In this document: in pieces, positions 55,101 to 64,000 of the stretch | How the letters are laid out: each line of letters starts with the position of its first letter | How positions within the stretch are numbered: position 1 is the stretch's first letter | NCBI RefSeq assembly: GCF_000340215.1 | Contig: NW_006921534.1 | Coordinates: 310,001 to 374,000, forward strand | DNA from: Pseudocercospora fijiensis CIRAD86 | Lineage: Eukaryota; Ascomycota; Dothideomycetes; Mycosphaerellales; Mycosphaerellaceae | DNA length: 64,000 nucleotides | Direction of reading: 5' to 3' | Translations under genes and position numbers: made by a program | Notes under the pieces: model-generated | Database searches by the model: none | Told to the model about the DNA's origin: nothing | Seen by the model: the letters and a program-made list of their open reading frames with translations, nothing else

Positions 55101-57583
55101 TCATCGTCCTCATCGAGCCATTCCTCTGCCGGCGGCGGAACCGGTTCTGGAGCTTGTGCTTGAATATCACCCCAGAACCAGTCAGCTAGACGTTGCCACC
55201 GACTGGGAGGGACATCGACAGGTCCAGCGTTGACAGCGGCTGGGGAGTCCGAATTTTCCAAACCGTTATCGTCAGCTAAGCCTGCTCCACGGACCTGCTC
55301 CACGGCCTGGTCGATGGCTTCGTCAGGATATGCGCTAGCCACACCCAATGAAGAAGGACTTTCAGCGTCAGGTCGCTGTAATGTGTCGGCAGTTTCTGCT
55401 CTTGAGTTGACAAGAGTGTCGGAGTTGGTAACTTGAGGTTCAAGATCATCATCGTGCTCGTCCTCGTCCTCGTCGTCACCGGCAGAAGGCGTGATTTCTA
55501 GCAATCTTCGCCGAAGTTCATGGGTTGTCAAAGTAGGGCGATGTTCGCTTTTGTCCTCCGTCGGCTCAGGAACTATGGCTCGGCCCTTGCCTTTGCCAGT
55601 GCGTTTGATATTGATCTTCGCATCAGGGCCGGCATTCGTTATCGGCATCTCGTCATTGTTGTCTTGAAAAATATCCGTGTGATCAATGACCGGCTCCTGC
55701 GCTTGTTCTTCGGCAGCGTTTTGCGATTCTTGCTCGTCAGGATGAGGCACAGCGAGCCAGCTTCCGTTCGAGGAAGAAGGTGGGCTTGCCAGACTGGGGC
55801 TTGTAGTTGATGGCTCTACCTTGGTGCTTCTCGGTGAAGAAGCAGCGGATGAGTGGCGGCCATGAGCAGCCAGAACACCATCTGCTTCTTCAAGGACTCG
55901 CTGGATCTGCGCTGCTCGTGATGAACTGTCTCTGGTAGGCATTGGCGGTCGTCGCGCCGAGCTAGAGCTTTCAGGCGACGGCGATGCAGTACGACTGGCA
56001 CCTTGCAAAGATCCATCACCCAGAATGGCCTCGGCATCTCCATGCGAAGATGGGTTGAAGTCCTGCGCCTGCGTTGACGAGGCGAACGTTGTCGTTGATG
56101 CGGAATTCGGGTCAAGTCGTCCGTGGTAGCGTTTCCTCATCTCTACAACCAAAGCCTCTTCCCAATCCTCGCGCTGCGATATGGGCAACTCTTGTAGCTT
56201 TGAAACAATATTTTCTGTCAGCTCGTTGGCATCGACACCACTTTTTTCTGCCGCGAGGATCGACAGCATGACCAATTCAGCTTTACTTTTGAATCGCTCC
56301 CGTGCCTCTTCATTGTCTCCAGCATCTCGCAAGTCTTCGGTGGCAGAATCGATCAGGAAGTACAGATTCTCCCAACCAATCCATCGAATTCCTTGCAACG
56401 ACTGTTCGGCCGATTCTGGCTGAGTACCTTCGTTCTCTTGCAGATGGAGTAACCTTTGACGTGCTTGTTCGAGCCGCTCAGCTTGCCTCTCCTGTATCCG
56501 TATTTGCCGCTGAAGCTGGCGCTCCTGTCGCTGTAAGGCTCGTTGCGCGTTGTTGATGTTGTCGAGATTCACGAGTGGCTGCTGTTGGACGACCCACTCC
56601 CTAATCAAGAAGACGAGAATGAAGCCGACAATGACGACGCATGTGATAAGCTGGCCCTCAAAAATGTCGAGGATGATTTGGTTGAGGTAGGTGCTGTTAG
56701 TGAGTTCGGAGATGTATGTCCACGAGGAGAGAATGGAAGGACTGGCGTGCGCACTGTAGGTGGTAGTGTTATGAGAGTCCTGCTCGTGTGCCATGCCGGT
56801 TGCATTCTTGAGCGCAGATAGAGCTTCACCAATCATGCCCATGGCATCTACCGGTTGTGACGTCTTGGTGCCTCCAGTAGTGCCAAGCCCAAAAGAGGAG
56901 CCTAGCAATTGCTCGAATGTGGCATAGAGAGAGTCTGGTAGAGACGAAGTGGCATTGTGGATGAGTTGCGACGCTTCATTCTGTGCTTGTTGGCGCAGCA
57001 TTGCCGCTTGAGTTTTGCTCAAGTAGGCTTCTCTTGCCCAGCCCACATCGGCCATCCAAAACATCCACCTCCAGGCCCATCGCACCAGGTAGGGCAGTAA
57101 AAGCAACCAGACAGCACTGACGAGAAGTGCGCGACAAGCGCGGAGGGTCATGACAGCCAGGTGCACACATGCTCGGCGGAGGAAGACGGTCCACGGCAGA
57201 GTAGTGGGCATGTTCGCATCGTACAGCTTGGTAAAGCGGAAGGGCGTCTTGCAGAGCTCGCAGTGCTTCTTCTGCGAATGCGACAGCCACTCCATGAGAC
57301 ATTCCTGGTGGACGAACTTGATACTGCCGGAGCATTTGCACGGGTAGAATAGAGGCTCTTCCGGCGTGCCTTCGCTCCTGCATATGCGACATGTCTCGCC
57401 GCCATTCTGAGAATCGGCAGCAGTGCCTTTGGAGGAAGCAGTATCTCGCGGCGATGGTGGAGCGATGTCCGGGTCATTCATGATGTCTTTCTCTTGCATG
57501 CCATTTTCATTCTCGGCATCACGGAGATTAAAGCGGCTGCCAATGGCAGGGTCGAAGGTCCGCCCGCCAGCTATGTCGTTCAT
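52115..57583 (-). CDS. ssm4: ER membrane E3 ubiquitin ligase Doa10/Ssm4 (MARCH6/TEB4 type)
   Basis: 1822 residues in one intron-free exon from the ATG at 57583; the frame is open 4 codons upstream only through a GTG. Doa10 ubiquitinates cytosolic and membrane ERAD substrates at the ER and inner nuclear membrane. The N-terminal RING-CH domain has the C4HC3 ligand order: C65-x2-C68, C82-x-C84, H92-x2-C95, C108-x2-C111. Many transmembrane helices follow in groups around residues 130-170, 310-335, 890-1000, 1100-1250 and 1400-1750. Between the first groups is a long acidic/Ser-rich cytosolic region with Gln/Arg coiled coil (NNAQRALQRQERQLQ). The C-terminal element RIRDEVYLVGERLHNFGE is conserved in this family and needed for ligase activity in yeast. 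Length is like fungal orthologues. Confidence 0.96.
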   Translation of the reverse strand: MNDIAGGRTFDPAIGSRFNLRDAENENGMQEKDIMNDPDIAPPSPRDTASSKGTAADSQNGGETCRICRSEGTPEEPLFYPCKCSGSIKFVHQECLMEWLSHSQKKHCELCKTPFRFTKLYDANMPTTLPWTVFLRRACVHLAVMTLRACRALLVSAVWLLLLPYLVRWAWRWMFWMADVGWAREAYLSKTQAAMLRQQAQNEASQLIHNATSSLPDSLYATFEQLLGSSFGLGTTGGTKTSQPVDAMGMIGEALSALKNATGMAHEQDSHNTTTYSAHASPSILSSWTYISELTNSTYLNQIILDIFEGQLITCVVIVGFILVFLIREWVVQQQPLVNLDNINNAQRALQRQERQLQRQIRIQERQAERLEQARQRLLHLQENEGTQPESAEQSLQGIRWIGWENLYFLIDSATEDLRDAGDNEEARERFKSKAELVMLSILAAEKSGVDANELTENIVSKLQELPISQREDWEEALVVEMRKRYHGRLDPNSASTTTFASSTQAQDFNPSSHGDAEAILGDGSLQGASRTASPSPESSSSARRPPMPTRDSSSRAAQIQRVLEEADGVLAAHGRHSSAASSPRSTKVEPSTTSPSLASPPSSSNGSWLAVPHPDEQESQNAAEEQAQEPVIDHTDIFQDNNDEMPITNAGPDAKINIKRTGKGKGRAIVPEPTEDKSEHRPTLTTHELRRRLLEITPSAGDDEDEDEHDDDLEPQVTNSDTLVNSRAETADTLQRPDAESPSSLGVASAYPDEAIDQAVEQVRGAGLADDNGLENSDSPAAVNAGPVDVPPSRWQRLADWFWGDIQAQAPEPVPPPAEEWLDEDDEDEEAPFVHIQNGQPLIAGHAHDEALIGNDPEVVAAAQQAGLDAEAVEDAEDLEGIFELIGFQGPIIGLFQTSCFCAILVCGTVYGAVGMPYIGGKIVLSFLGAPMEFVIKTPLQILSFVTDIIVDLALLVFGWSTVVAALFTDWVLAMMQKWIPHLVDHSVTKWISDVASSTAASAGHRLQNLIMSGNEPVDDFGWNAALLGASAHSHASLMTLKHEADAVLAFVRGSVTSIVETISAGSASLAWKRLIDALSTITRVPALAAASVETLQRNVSPLVSALRGLRYGSLTFPSSESKPLDPTLVYWSTTDRTWAVLTGYVALAAIAAVYVAIDKNFTRSQTGQKTEKMVRDSLRQAGGVMKVILIISIEMLVFPLYCGLLLDIAFLPLFQSASVASRWVFAMKAPYTFCFVHWFIGTCYMFHFALFVGMCRKILRKGVLWFIRDPDDPTFHPVRDVLERNVTTQLRKIAFSALVYGALVILCLGGVIWGIGKVFSGIFPIHLISTEPFLEFPFDLLVFAFMTPVLFRYLKPSTAVNAMYSWWLRRCARFLRLSHFMFDDRRKDEEGRHVRKTWTSFLLFRKANIDEATVTLADQTDVPEVYFKRDGKYVLTPCNDQYRPPKPGEATLHVEDGNVFIADKEGKKNEHFCTVYVPPFFRLRVTLFMVCLWMFSAMTGLCVTLLPLCFGRMVLSAVLPPHVMVNDIYPYSIGAYFFGSLLYIILHGGPTARSLREKADIDLKAWTDAAKKYTLQAAKCFYVYGFLAMLPLVFALLLQFYFILPLHTYLVANLAPALKEAAANGTNSTATNFLNTTLTAFATKGNQTESLDQLSPTLADHAVHIFSDYALGFLYLRIALRAITSTPTSRAAEAVRRITANGYFNPDARLATRFFILPITLLSITLLTAPLGLANAFLNFLTWASISLPETLVLMINRYSYPMTAACILALLGSTEVVKATGRWRARIRDEVYLVGERLHNFGERRPPVGSRSVVRRERG

Positions 57584-58741
57584 GGTGGATGCCACTGGAT
57601 GGACAGATTGTCGTGGTTGAGAGGTGCCGAATGGGCGGGCGGTGGTATTCAGGTCATCGGAGCACGGCGAATGCTCAGCTCGCAGGTCGTCGAGGATGTC
57701 AGGCGTATGCTATATGGGTGAGGTGATGAAGGTTGGAAGTAGCCCCGGTGTTGGAGAAGCGACACTGGTATGGATTAATATGTGTTCACTGCCACTCGGC
57801 CAGACAGTTGATGCCTGAAGCAGAAGCAGAAGCAGACTCTCCAGGGCTACGAAACGCAGCAGGCTTGCGAGTGTCAAGCACCGAACGAGGCAATGCCTTA
57901 TAGTATTGCGGGCTCTTGTTTCTGCCTCAGACGTTTTTCTTAGAGTCGGTGATAGGGCAGCAGTGAATACTCACAGTCTCCGGGCGGTTTGCTTCGCTTC
58001 GCTTCGGAGCGGCGAATGCGATGACGATGACACGCGCGAGACACGATCACGTGACAAAGCTAGTAAATGAAGGGACATTTGATGCTAGCAAATGGGCCAT
58101 CAATAGCCTAATAATAACGTACGGTAACGATGCAGCGTCGGTGTCTGTAGGAACAAAGGGCAGGAGGGGGCGAGAGAGAGTTCTCTATACTGCCCAACGC
58201 CGTCCCTTCATCCAGCGTGGTCGAGTAGAATACTGCTTCTTGCTTGGCCCTGATGAAGGGTTCTGCACGCTTCACGCACCTCTGACTCGCGAACTCACAG
58301 CGGAGGAACGCTGGCAGAATTGGCTTTCGGGACCTGAGTCGACGCAGGAACTTCTCCTCACGCAGCGCATGTAGACAGAGCGCGCGAGTCGTGCAAAGGC
58401 AATTGGGCTCGCAGAATACCACCCAATACGACGGCCATCGACGTTCATGTGCTGAAGGATGACGACAGGCTGCGCCGAGCGTTGCCCAAGCTTGCTTGCT
58501 TTCCAGCTTCCCAGAGCTCGCGTCCACATATCAACTCCCCCTTCCTCACCGTGCAAGCGAGCAGAGGCCACAGTCCATCACCTCGCACCCCATTTTTCCT
58601 ATTCTTCACTTTGTTGTTCTTGATGCAAGCACTCCCTTCCTTTCGTGTGGAATTTGTCTTGTGATTGTCTGTAGCGTCAGACGCTAGCATAGTTCTAGCT
58701 GGAGCTGCACCCATCTCCCACCACGCGCCGCCCTCAACAAC
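57584..58741. promoter_or_regulatory. divergent intergenic promoter region, ssm4 / repeat-protein gene
   Basis: 1.16 kb between outward-pointing start codons. A purine hexamer run, GAAGCAGAAGCAGAAGCAGA, is at about 57818-57837, and CTTCGCTTCGCTTCGG at about 57991-58006. ORFs at 57494-57818 and 58021-58374 have no domains. No transcription-factor site can be assigned with confidence. Confidence 0.45.
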
Positions 58742-61700
58742 ATGGCCGTCACCGCCAACGGCAAGCCCAAGGCACCCAAGGCAGAGATGAACGGGCATGC
58801 GAATGGCAGCATCCATGCCCACACCGACACGAGAAGCTCACGGAGCAGGCGGAAGGCGAAGTCGACGTGGACAGCATGGGTGATTGATAAGGGCGCAAAG
58901 GCTCTGGTGTGGTACACAGTCGGCACAGTCCTGTTGAGCTGTCCCACCAAGCAGGCAGACCTGAACGACACGACGCCGCACATCTGCAAACCATACCTGC
59001 AAACGCGAGATTTCCTCACTCCCTACGCCCAGCCGTACTACCACCAATATCTACAGCCGTACGTGCAAAAGACTCAGCCATACGTCGACCAGTTCAACGA
59101 GAAGGTATATACGCCCGGTGCAGCAGCGTATCAGAAATATGGCGCCGCGCAGGTCGCCACGGTGCAGAAGATCGGCCAGCAGCAGTGGCAGAAGACCATT
59201 AAGCCAAGTCTTGAGCTTGTGCAAAAGCAAGCTGGCGAGCAGTACGAGAGCACTCTGGCCCCACACGTCAAGAAGGCCCAGGATATAGTACAGCCGTACT
59301 ACGATGGAATTGTAACATCGGCAAGCGACATCTGGCAACTCGAATTGGAACCTGTCTACCGCAAGTCCGCTCCTGTTGCTCAGAAAGTCTACGCTCAAGC
59401 CCAAGCTTTTGTGCTGAACACTGCTTTGCCCCAGGCACAGTACGTGGGAAACATCACCTGGACACTCTGGACTCGTCAGGTATGGCCCAAATTGCGCATC
59501 CTCTACGGAGAAAACGTTGAGCCCCAGCTCCTCCGCATCACCCAGCGCCTCGGCAGATACAAGGATGGCAAGAAGCTCGAGGCTGACATCAAGAGCTCCG
59601 AGAGCAGCTCTAAGCTGGGAGTTGCCTCATCGAGTGCGGAGTCCATTACCTCCTCAATCGTATCGACTGTCGGCGAAGCAACCGCCAGTTCGTCATCCGC
59701 TGCCAGCGCCGCCGCCTCGAAAGATCCCAAGCCGACCCCGGAGCCTGCCGTTCAGTTCCAAGAAGATCTCAAGAGCTGGGAGCGCATCTGCGCCAAGGCG
59801 GTCGATGAGGGTGCTGAAGACCTCAGAGAACGCATCAAGGACATCACTGCCCACCAGGTCAGCGCTGCAGAAGGTGTCGGTACTGCTCTTGTCACACAAC
59901 TTCAAGAGACTACTGAACGCGCCTTGAACAACATCAAGGCTCGCATTCGGCAGATCGTCAGAGATCTGCCAAAGGACGCCGACCAGGCACGTTTGGACGC
60001 GGCGAATGGGCAGCTCGTCATTTCAGTGCGAGCTGCTGGCTCGACCATCAAGCAGCGTGCTCAAGCTGTTCGCGACTGGCACCAAACCTCGCAAGCCGAG
60101 ACTGAGAACCTCGTCCAGAAGGCTCTGCAATCTACCTTGGAGACAATAGACAGCATTCGCGAACTTCGCCTGACTGAGATTGGCCGCAAGTATGCTTCGA
60201 CTTCGCTCCCACATAAGGAGTGGAGCAAGTACAACGACATCAAGAAGTCCACTCAGACGTGGAGAAACGACGTCGAAAAGGCCGCACGAGACCACGCTGG
60301 CATTGCCGAGGCTCAAGCTGCCAGCGACAAGATCGAACACAATGCCATGGTAATTGCTGAAGACGCGGCTAAAGAGCTCGGCCGTCTGAAGGAGGTTGGC
60401 AAATGGAAGATTGCAGCGGATGATGCCAGCGATGACTTCACAACAAAAACCATACCACCACCAGTGCGGAAAGCTCAAGAGGCAATCATTGAGAAGGTCG
60501 CAGAAGCTTCTGAAGCTGTATTCGGCACGGAGCAAGGGAACGTTGAGAGTGCCACTTCGGTCGTCGCGGAGAAGGCCTCTGAAGCAGCATCAAGCCTCTC
60601 CGAGAAGGTCATCGGCTCTTCCACCGGGTCTATGGAGAGCGCCGCGAGCAAGGCCTCCAATTCAGCCACGAGCATCGCATCTGAAGCTTCCAAATCTGCA
60701 TCTGATGCAGCTTCTTCAGCTTCCAGCGTGGTCTATGGCGAGTCCAGCGTGTCTGACACTCTCAAGGAAGCGGCCTCATCGGCCTCGAGCGCCATCATTG
60801 GAGAGTCCAGTCTAACCGACACCATCAGAGCCGCCGCCTCGTCAGCATCGAGCGTGGTTGCTGGCGAGTCAAGTCTGGCTGACACCGTTGGGGCAGCTGC
60901 GTCATCGGCGTCGAGCGCCGTTGTTGGCGAGTCAAGCTCCACCGTAGCGGGGACCAAACCCAAACTCTCTAGCGTTCTTGAGGCTCAAAAGTCTGCTGCA
61001 AGCGACGCGTCGAAGAGCGCGTCGTCCGTCGCCAGTGACGCCTCTTCAGCTGCTGCCTCTGTCTACAGTGGCCTGCCAGATGCTGAGGATGTCGCCGGTG
61101 CCGCTGGCGACGCTGCTCAAAAGCCAATCCAAGCGGGAAAGAAGGTCTGGGGAGGTGCAAATGCGGAAGTCATTGTCGAAGCTCGAGACCCAATTCTTGA
61201 CGATGATGTCGTCGACACGGGCGCTGTCTTCAGTGAGAGCATCCAGCAGATCATCAACGCCGCGGGCGAAAAGGGCAATCAATTGACCGAAGCTATTCAA
61301 GAGGCAATCAGCCGCGCCACCGCGACCCCAACCCAGGGCGCTGTTGGCACTGTGACAAGTCTCGCTTCTGAGCAGTACGAGAGCGCTCTTTCTGCAGCGA
61401 GCAGTGTCATGTTCGGATCACAGAACGTGTCAGAGCAAGGCCTCACTCGTGCTGCCAAGGAGCAGTATCTATCTGCTGTCACTGCCGCTTCATATGCCAT
61501 CTACGGAACCCCGGTCACAGCAGCACCATTCGCAGCCGCTAGCTCGGCCTACGAGAGTGCCCTCAGTGCCGCCTCTGAGCAATTTGAGGCTGTGAAATCT
61601 CGTGTGTCTGTGCAAATCGCTGGTACGCCCAAGCCAGTCCATCAAGAGATGCTGGCCTCCGCTCAATCAGCTTATTCTGCTGCGCTTTCTGCCGCCAGCG

Positions 61701-63466
61701 TCACATTCTATTCTGCGCTTGGCACATCTGCACCACTTGCTGCGGCCAATTCGGCCTATGACAGTGCCATCAGCGCAGCTTCCGAGCAGTACGAAGCCGT
61801 CAAGTCCCAAGTATCAGTGCAGGTCTCTGGTACTCCCAAGCCCGCCCACGAAAAGCTGCTGTCTTCAGCCCAGTCAGCTTATTCTGATGCGATGTCAGCT
61901 GCAAGTGCTCAGTACACCTCTGCTTTCGGAAGCCAAGCACAGAACTATCTTGCACAGATCTCTGCTCTTGCTTCATCTCGTCTTGCTGATGGTGTCGGCG
62001 CCGCACAGGAGCAGTACAAGAACGCCAAGATCGCAGTTGGCGCGGAACCAACCCCAGTCCACCAGCAGTATCTGGCCTCTGCTCAATCAGCATATTACCA
62101 GGCGCTCGGCATGGCCCATGGACGCTATTCGGAATTTGTCGAGGCAGCGTCGAGCGCAGTCATGCCAACTCCTACGCCTACCGGCTACCAGGCAAGCATT
62201 GATTCGGCTTTGAGCGCAGCCAGAAGCGCTTACAGCGCTTACACCAAAGACGCCTACTCGAGATACAGTGTGCTGCAGTCCATGGCCACTTCGGCTGCGT
62301 CTGAACGAGGTCTTGCTGGAGGACCAAAGACTGTGGACAAGAACGTGCTCGACAGTCTCGAGGAACAGATTGTGGATTCTGTCGGCGAGGCCAAGAGCAA
62401 GCTGTCAGCTGCGAGTGCATCTGTCAGCTCTCTATATCATGACAAGGTGGCTACTGAGACGCAGAAACCACTCACTGACCAAGCAGCTGAGAACTGGAAC
62501 ATCTTGATTGCCAAGGCAAGCGAGCAAGTCTATGGTGCTCCACCGCCTTTCACGGCTCAAGCATACAGCCGTGCCAGCGAAGGCTATGCTCAGGCAACGG
62601 AGGTTGCAAACGTGGCTGCTGCTGCCGCTGCCGCCCAGTACGATCAAGTTCAGGCACTTGTCTCTGAATTGGTATACGGCAAAGAGGCAGACTACACCGC
62701 CAGTGTCTACAGCAGATTGCAGTCGGCCTATTCGACAGGCATGCCTGCTGTAGCTTCGCAGGCCAGCAGTTACATGAGCGAGAGCTACGAGTCCATCGTC
62801 TCTGCGGTCTCTGCTGTGTTCGTCCCACCCACAGAGGTCCCAACTATTCTGGAACAAGTCCAATCACAGCTTAACGCAGCTGTTGATGCAGCAAGCGCTC
62901 AATTCTATGGCACTGAGAAGGGTTACTTCGAGGCAAGTGTACCAGTGCGTTACCCTCCAGTTTGATCACTATCCCCATCGAAAAAAATATGATGCTAACA
63001 GCCATCACAGCAAGCCACCGAAGCCGCTGCGTCAGTGTACTCCGATGCGTCCTCCGCCGCCTCCGAAGCCATATATGGGAAAGAGACGAATTATTACGAG
63101 GCCGCACAAGCGACCGTTGTGGAAATTGGTGCCTCCGCAAGCTCGGCCATCTCACGTGCGCTGTACGGACCTCCACCACCGACTACTGAAGCTGCTGCCT
63201 CGGCTGCCGCTTCAGTATACAGCAGCATGTCGTCTGTGGCTGCAGACCGAGCCTCTTCTGCAAGTGCCGCAGTGAGCCGTGCCGTCTACGGCGAAGAGCA
63301 GACATATCTTGAAGGCGTGCAAGCTCAGCTACAATCCGCCATGGCAAGCGCCAGCAGCCGTATCTCCGAGTTCGGTGTGGACGCCCGCAAAGCTGCGCAA
63401 GAAGCTGCTAAGACTGTCTCATCTGTCGTTTCTGATGCTACTGGCCGCGTTAGGGATGAGTTGTAG
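58742..63466 (+). CDS. giant Ala/Ser-rich repeat protein of unknown function, 2 exons
   Basis: Join 58742-62944 and 63011-63466; 1552 residues. The 66 bp intron (GTGCGT donor, GCTAAC branch point, CACAG acceptor) keeps phase; an alternative donor at 62939/62940 is possible. The N-terminus is basic (SRSRRKAK), followed by a short hydrophobic segment (ALVWYTVGTVLLSC, about 54-67). Next are Pro/Tyr-rich short repeats (YLQPYVQKTQPYVDQF) and a long helical region. Residues about 640-750 contain four 23-residue repeats of the type GESSLTDTIRAAASSASS. The C-terminal 550 residues repeat SAYxxALSAAS modules, each followed by a YG tag (IYGTP, VYGAP, LYGPP, IYGKE, VYGEE). The pattern suggests long amphipathic helices. 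Proteins with this N-terminus are, as I recall, sometimes labelled Hoxa13-like in fungal databases, but there is no homeodomain. Function unknown. Confidence 0.85.
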
Positions 63467-64000
63467 ATGAGAGGAAGATGATGCGAGGGAATGGGAAGAA
63501 GATTTTGCAGAGGAAAGCTAGATTGAAGAAGAAGGAAAGAGGGGAGAGGTTCGCGCCAACAAAGGCAGGGCAGGGCAGGGCATTAGAACGGGACCTGTTC
63601 GCGAGGAAGCATATGTGCATGTGTGTATGTGTATACGAACTCTTTTTTTTGTTCTTTGACGGCACGGCAGGCGCAGGCGCGCATGATATCCCACTACGTT
63701 TTGTCAGACGATACGATACTGCTACTAGGTATATATCAATCATAGCATAGTTAGGTCTAGGGAAGATGTATTTTTTTTTTGAATGAGTTATGTATGTCTC
63801 TTGGAAAGCACCTCGCGTCACCAAATTCGAGGCGCGCATGCCAGAAGTTAGTTACCTGACTTAGTACTTGCAAAATCCTGTAGTTAAGCAGGAAAGAGAT
63901 CTGCGGATTCGTGCAAGGCTTGGTTGGAATTTTTAACCCTAACCTAAAGACTCGGAACGTCGAGGTTGTTTTAAAGGCAGTCGGTTGCCGAACACTTTTA
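63467..64000. other. 3' flank, no gene seen
   Basis: Downstream of the repeat-protein gene: purine-rich stretch, a GCAGGGCAGGGCAGGGC run near 63566-63580, a TTTTTTTT run near 63645, and a poly-T of about 11 at 63770. Short ORFs have no features. The window ends before another gene is recognisable. Confidence 0.55.

Noticed and set aside
63934..63948. AACCCTAACCTAA, telomere-like
   Set aside because: Only about two units, no array, and sequence continues beyond; not a telomere.

Overview
The window is fungal nuclear DNA from a filamentous ascomycete. Genes carry 47-116 bp GT-AG introns, several with CTAAC-type branch points, and the proteins belong to Pezizomycotina families. A 15 kb insertion shows repeat-induced point mutation (RIP: C-to-T at CpA, and G-to-A on the other strand). 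The gene set and the RIP-damaged transposon island would suit a Dothideomycete such as a Mycosphaerellales species, but that rank is inference.

Left arm (1-34.8 kb), gene-dense. In order: an uncertain Ser/Pro-rich ORF; a Mid2-like Ser/Thr-rich membrane protein (2078-2998, minus); a spliced small secreted cysteine-rich protein (5367-5880, plus); exportin-1/CRM1 (6508-9832, minus, with a frame-broken 3' end); the PP1 inhibitor Ypi1 (10595-11059, plus); the DASH subunit Dad2 (11583-12062, minus), divergent from shugoshin (12390-14605, plus); a C2H2 zinc-finger gene with an unresolved exon junction (15700-16476, minus); a Cdc10-type septin (17848-19035, minus), divergent from mitochondrial ribosomal protein bL32m (19346-19923, plus); a hypothetical protein; an Hsp70-like ATPase (21599-23996, minus), divergent from a PHD-finger protein (24517-26499, plus); a ~140 bp tandem satellite (26.7-27.6 kb); a secreted type-B carboxylesterase (27834-29758, minus), divergent from mRNA guanylyltransferase Ceg1 (30589-31920, plus); the complex III assembly chaperone Cbp3 (32165-33145, minus), divergent from a PhyH-family dioxygenase (33695-34799, plus).

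Transposon island (about 34.9-50.0 kb). This is a nested structure. The outer element carries a Helitron-type Rep (HUH) plus PIF1-helicase reading frame on the plus strand (~42.25-49.1 kb), bounded by an exact 20 bp inverted repeat (34957-34976 and 49946-49965). Into its left part a complete Copia LTR retrotransposon has inserted in minus orientation (35583-40850). It has 156 bp LTRs, a perfect 5 bp target-site duplication (GCAAT), a polypurine tract and a primer-binding-site position. Both elements are inactivated by RIP-type transitions while their reading frames stay free of indels.

Right arm (50-64 kb). About 2 kb without a convincing gene is followed by the very large ER ubiquitin ligase Doa10/Ssm4 (52115-57583, minus). 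This is divergent from a 1552-residue Ala/Ser-rich repeat protein of unknown function (58742-63466, plus).

Most genes are housekeeping: nuclear export, kinetochore and centromere, septum, mRNA capping, mitochondrial translation and respiratory assembly, and ER-associated degradation. Five or six head-to-head pairs share short intergenic promoters; the Dad2-shugoshin pair is the most suggestive of co-regulation. Splice junctions were chosen by reading-frame phase and family conservation and have not been tested against transcripts.
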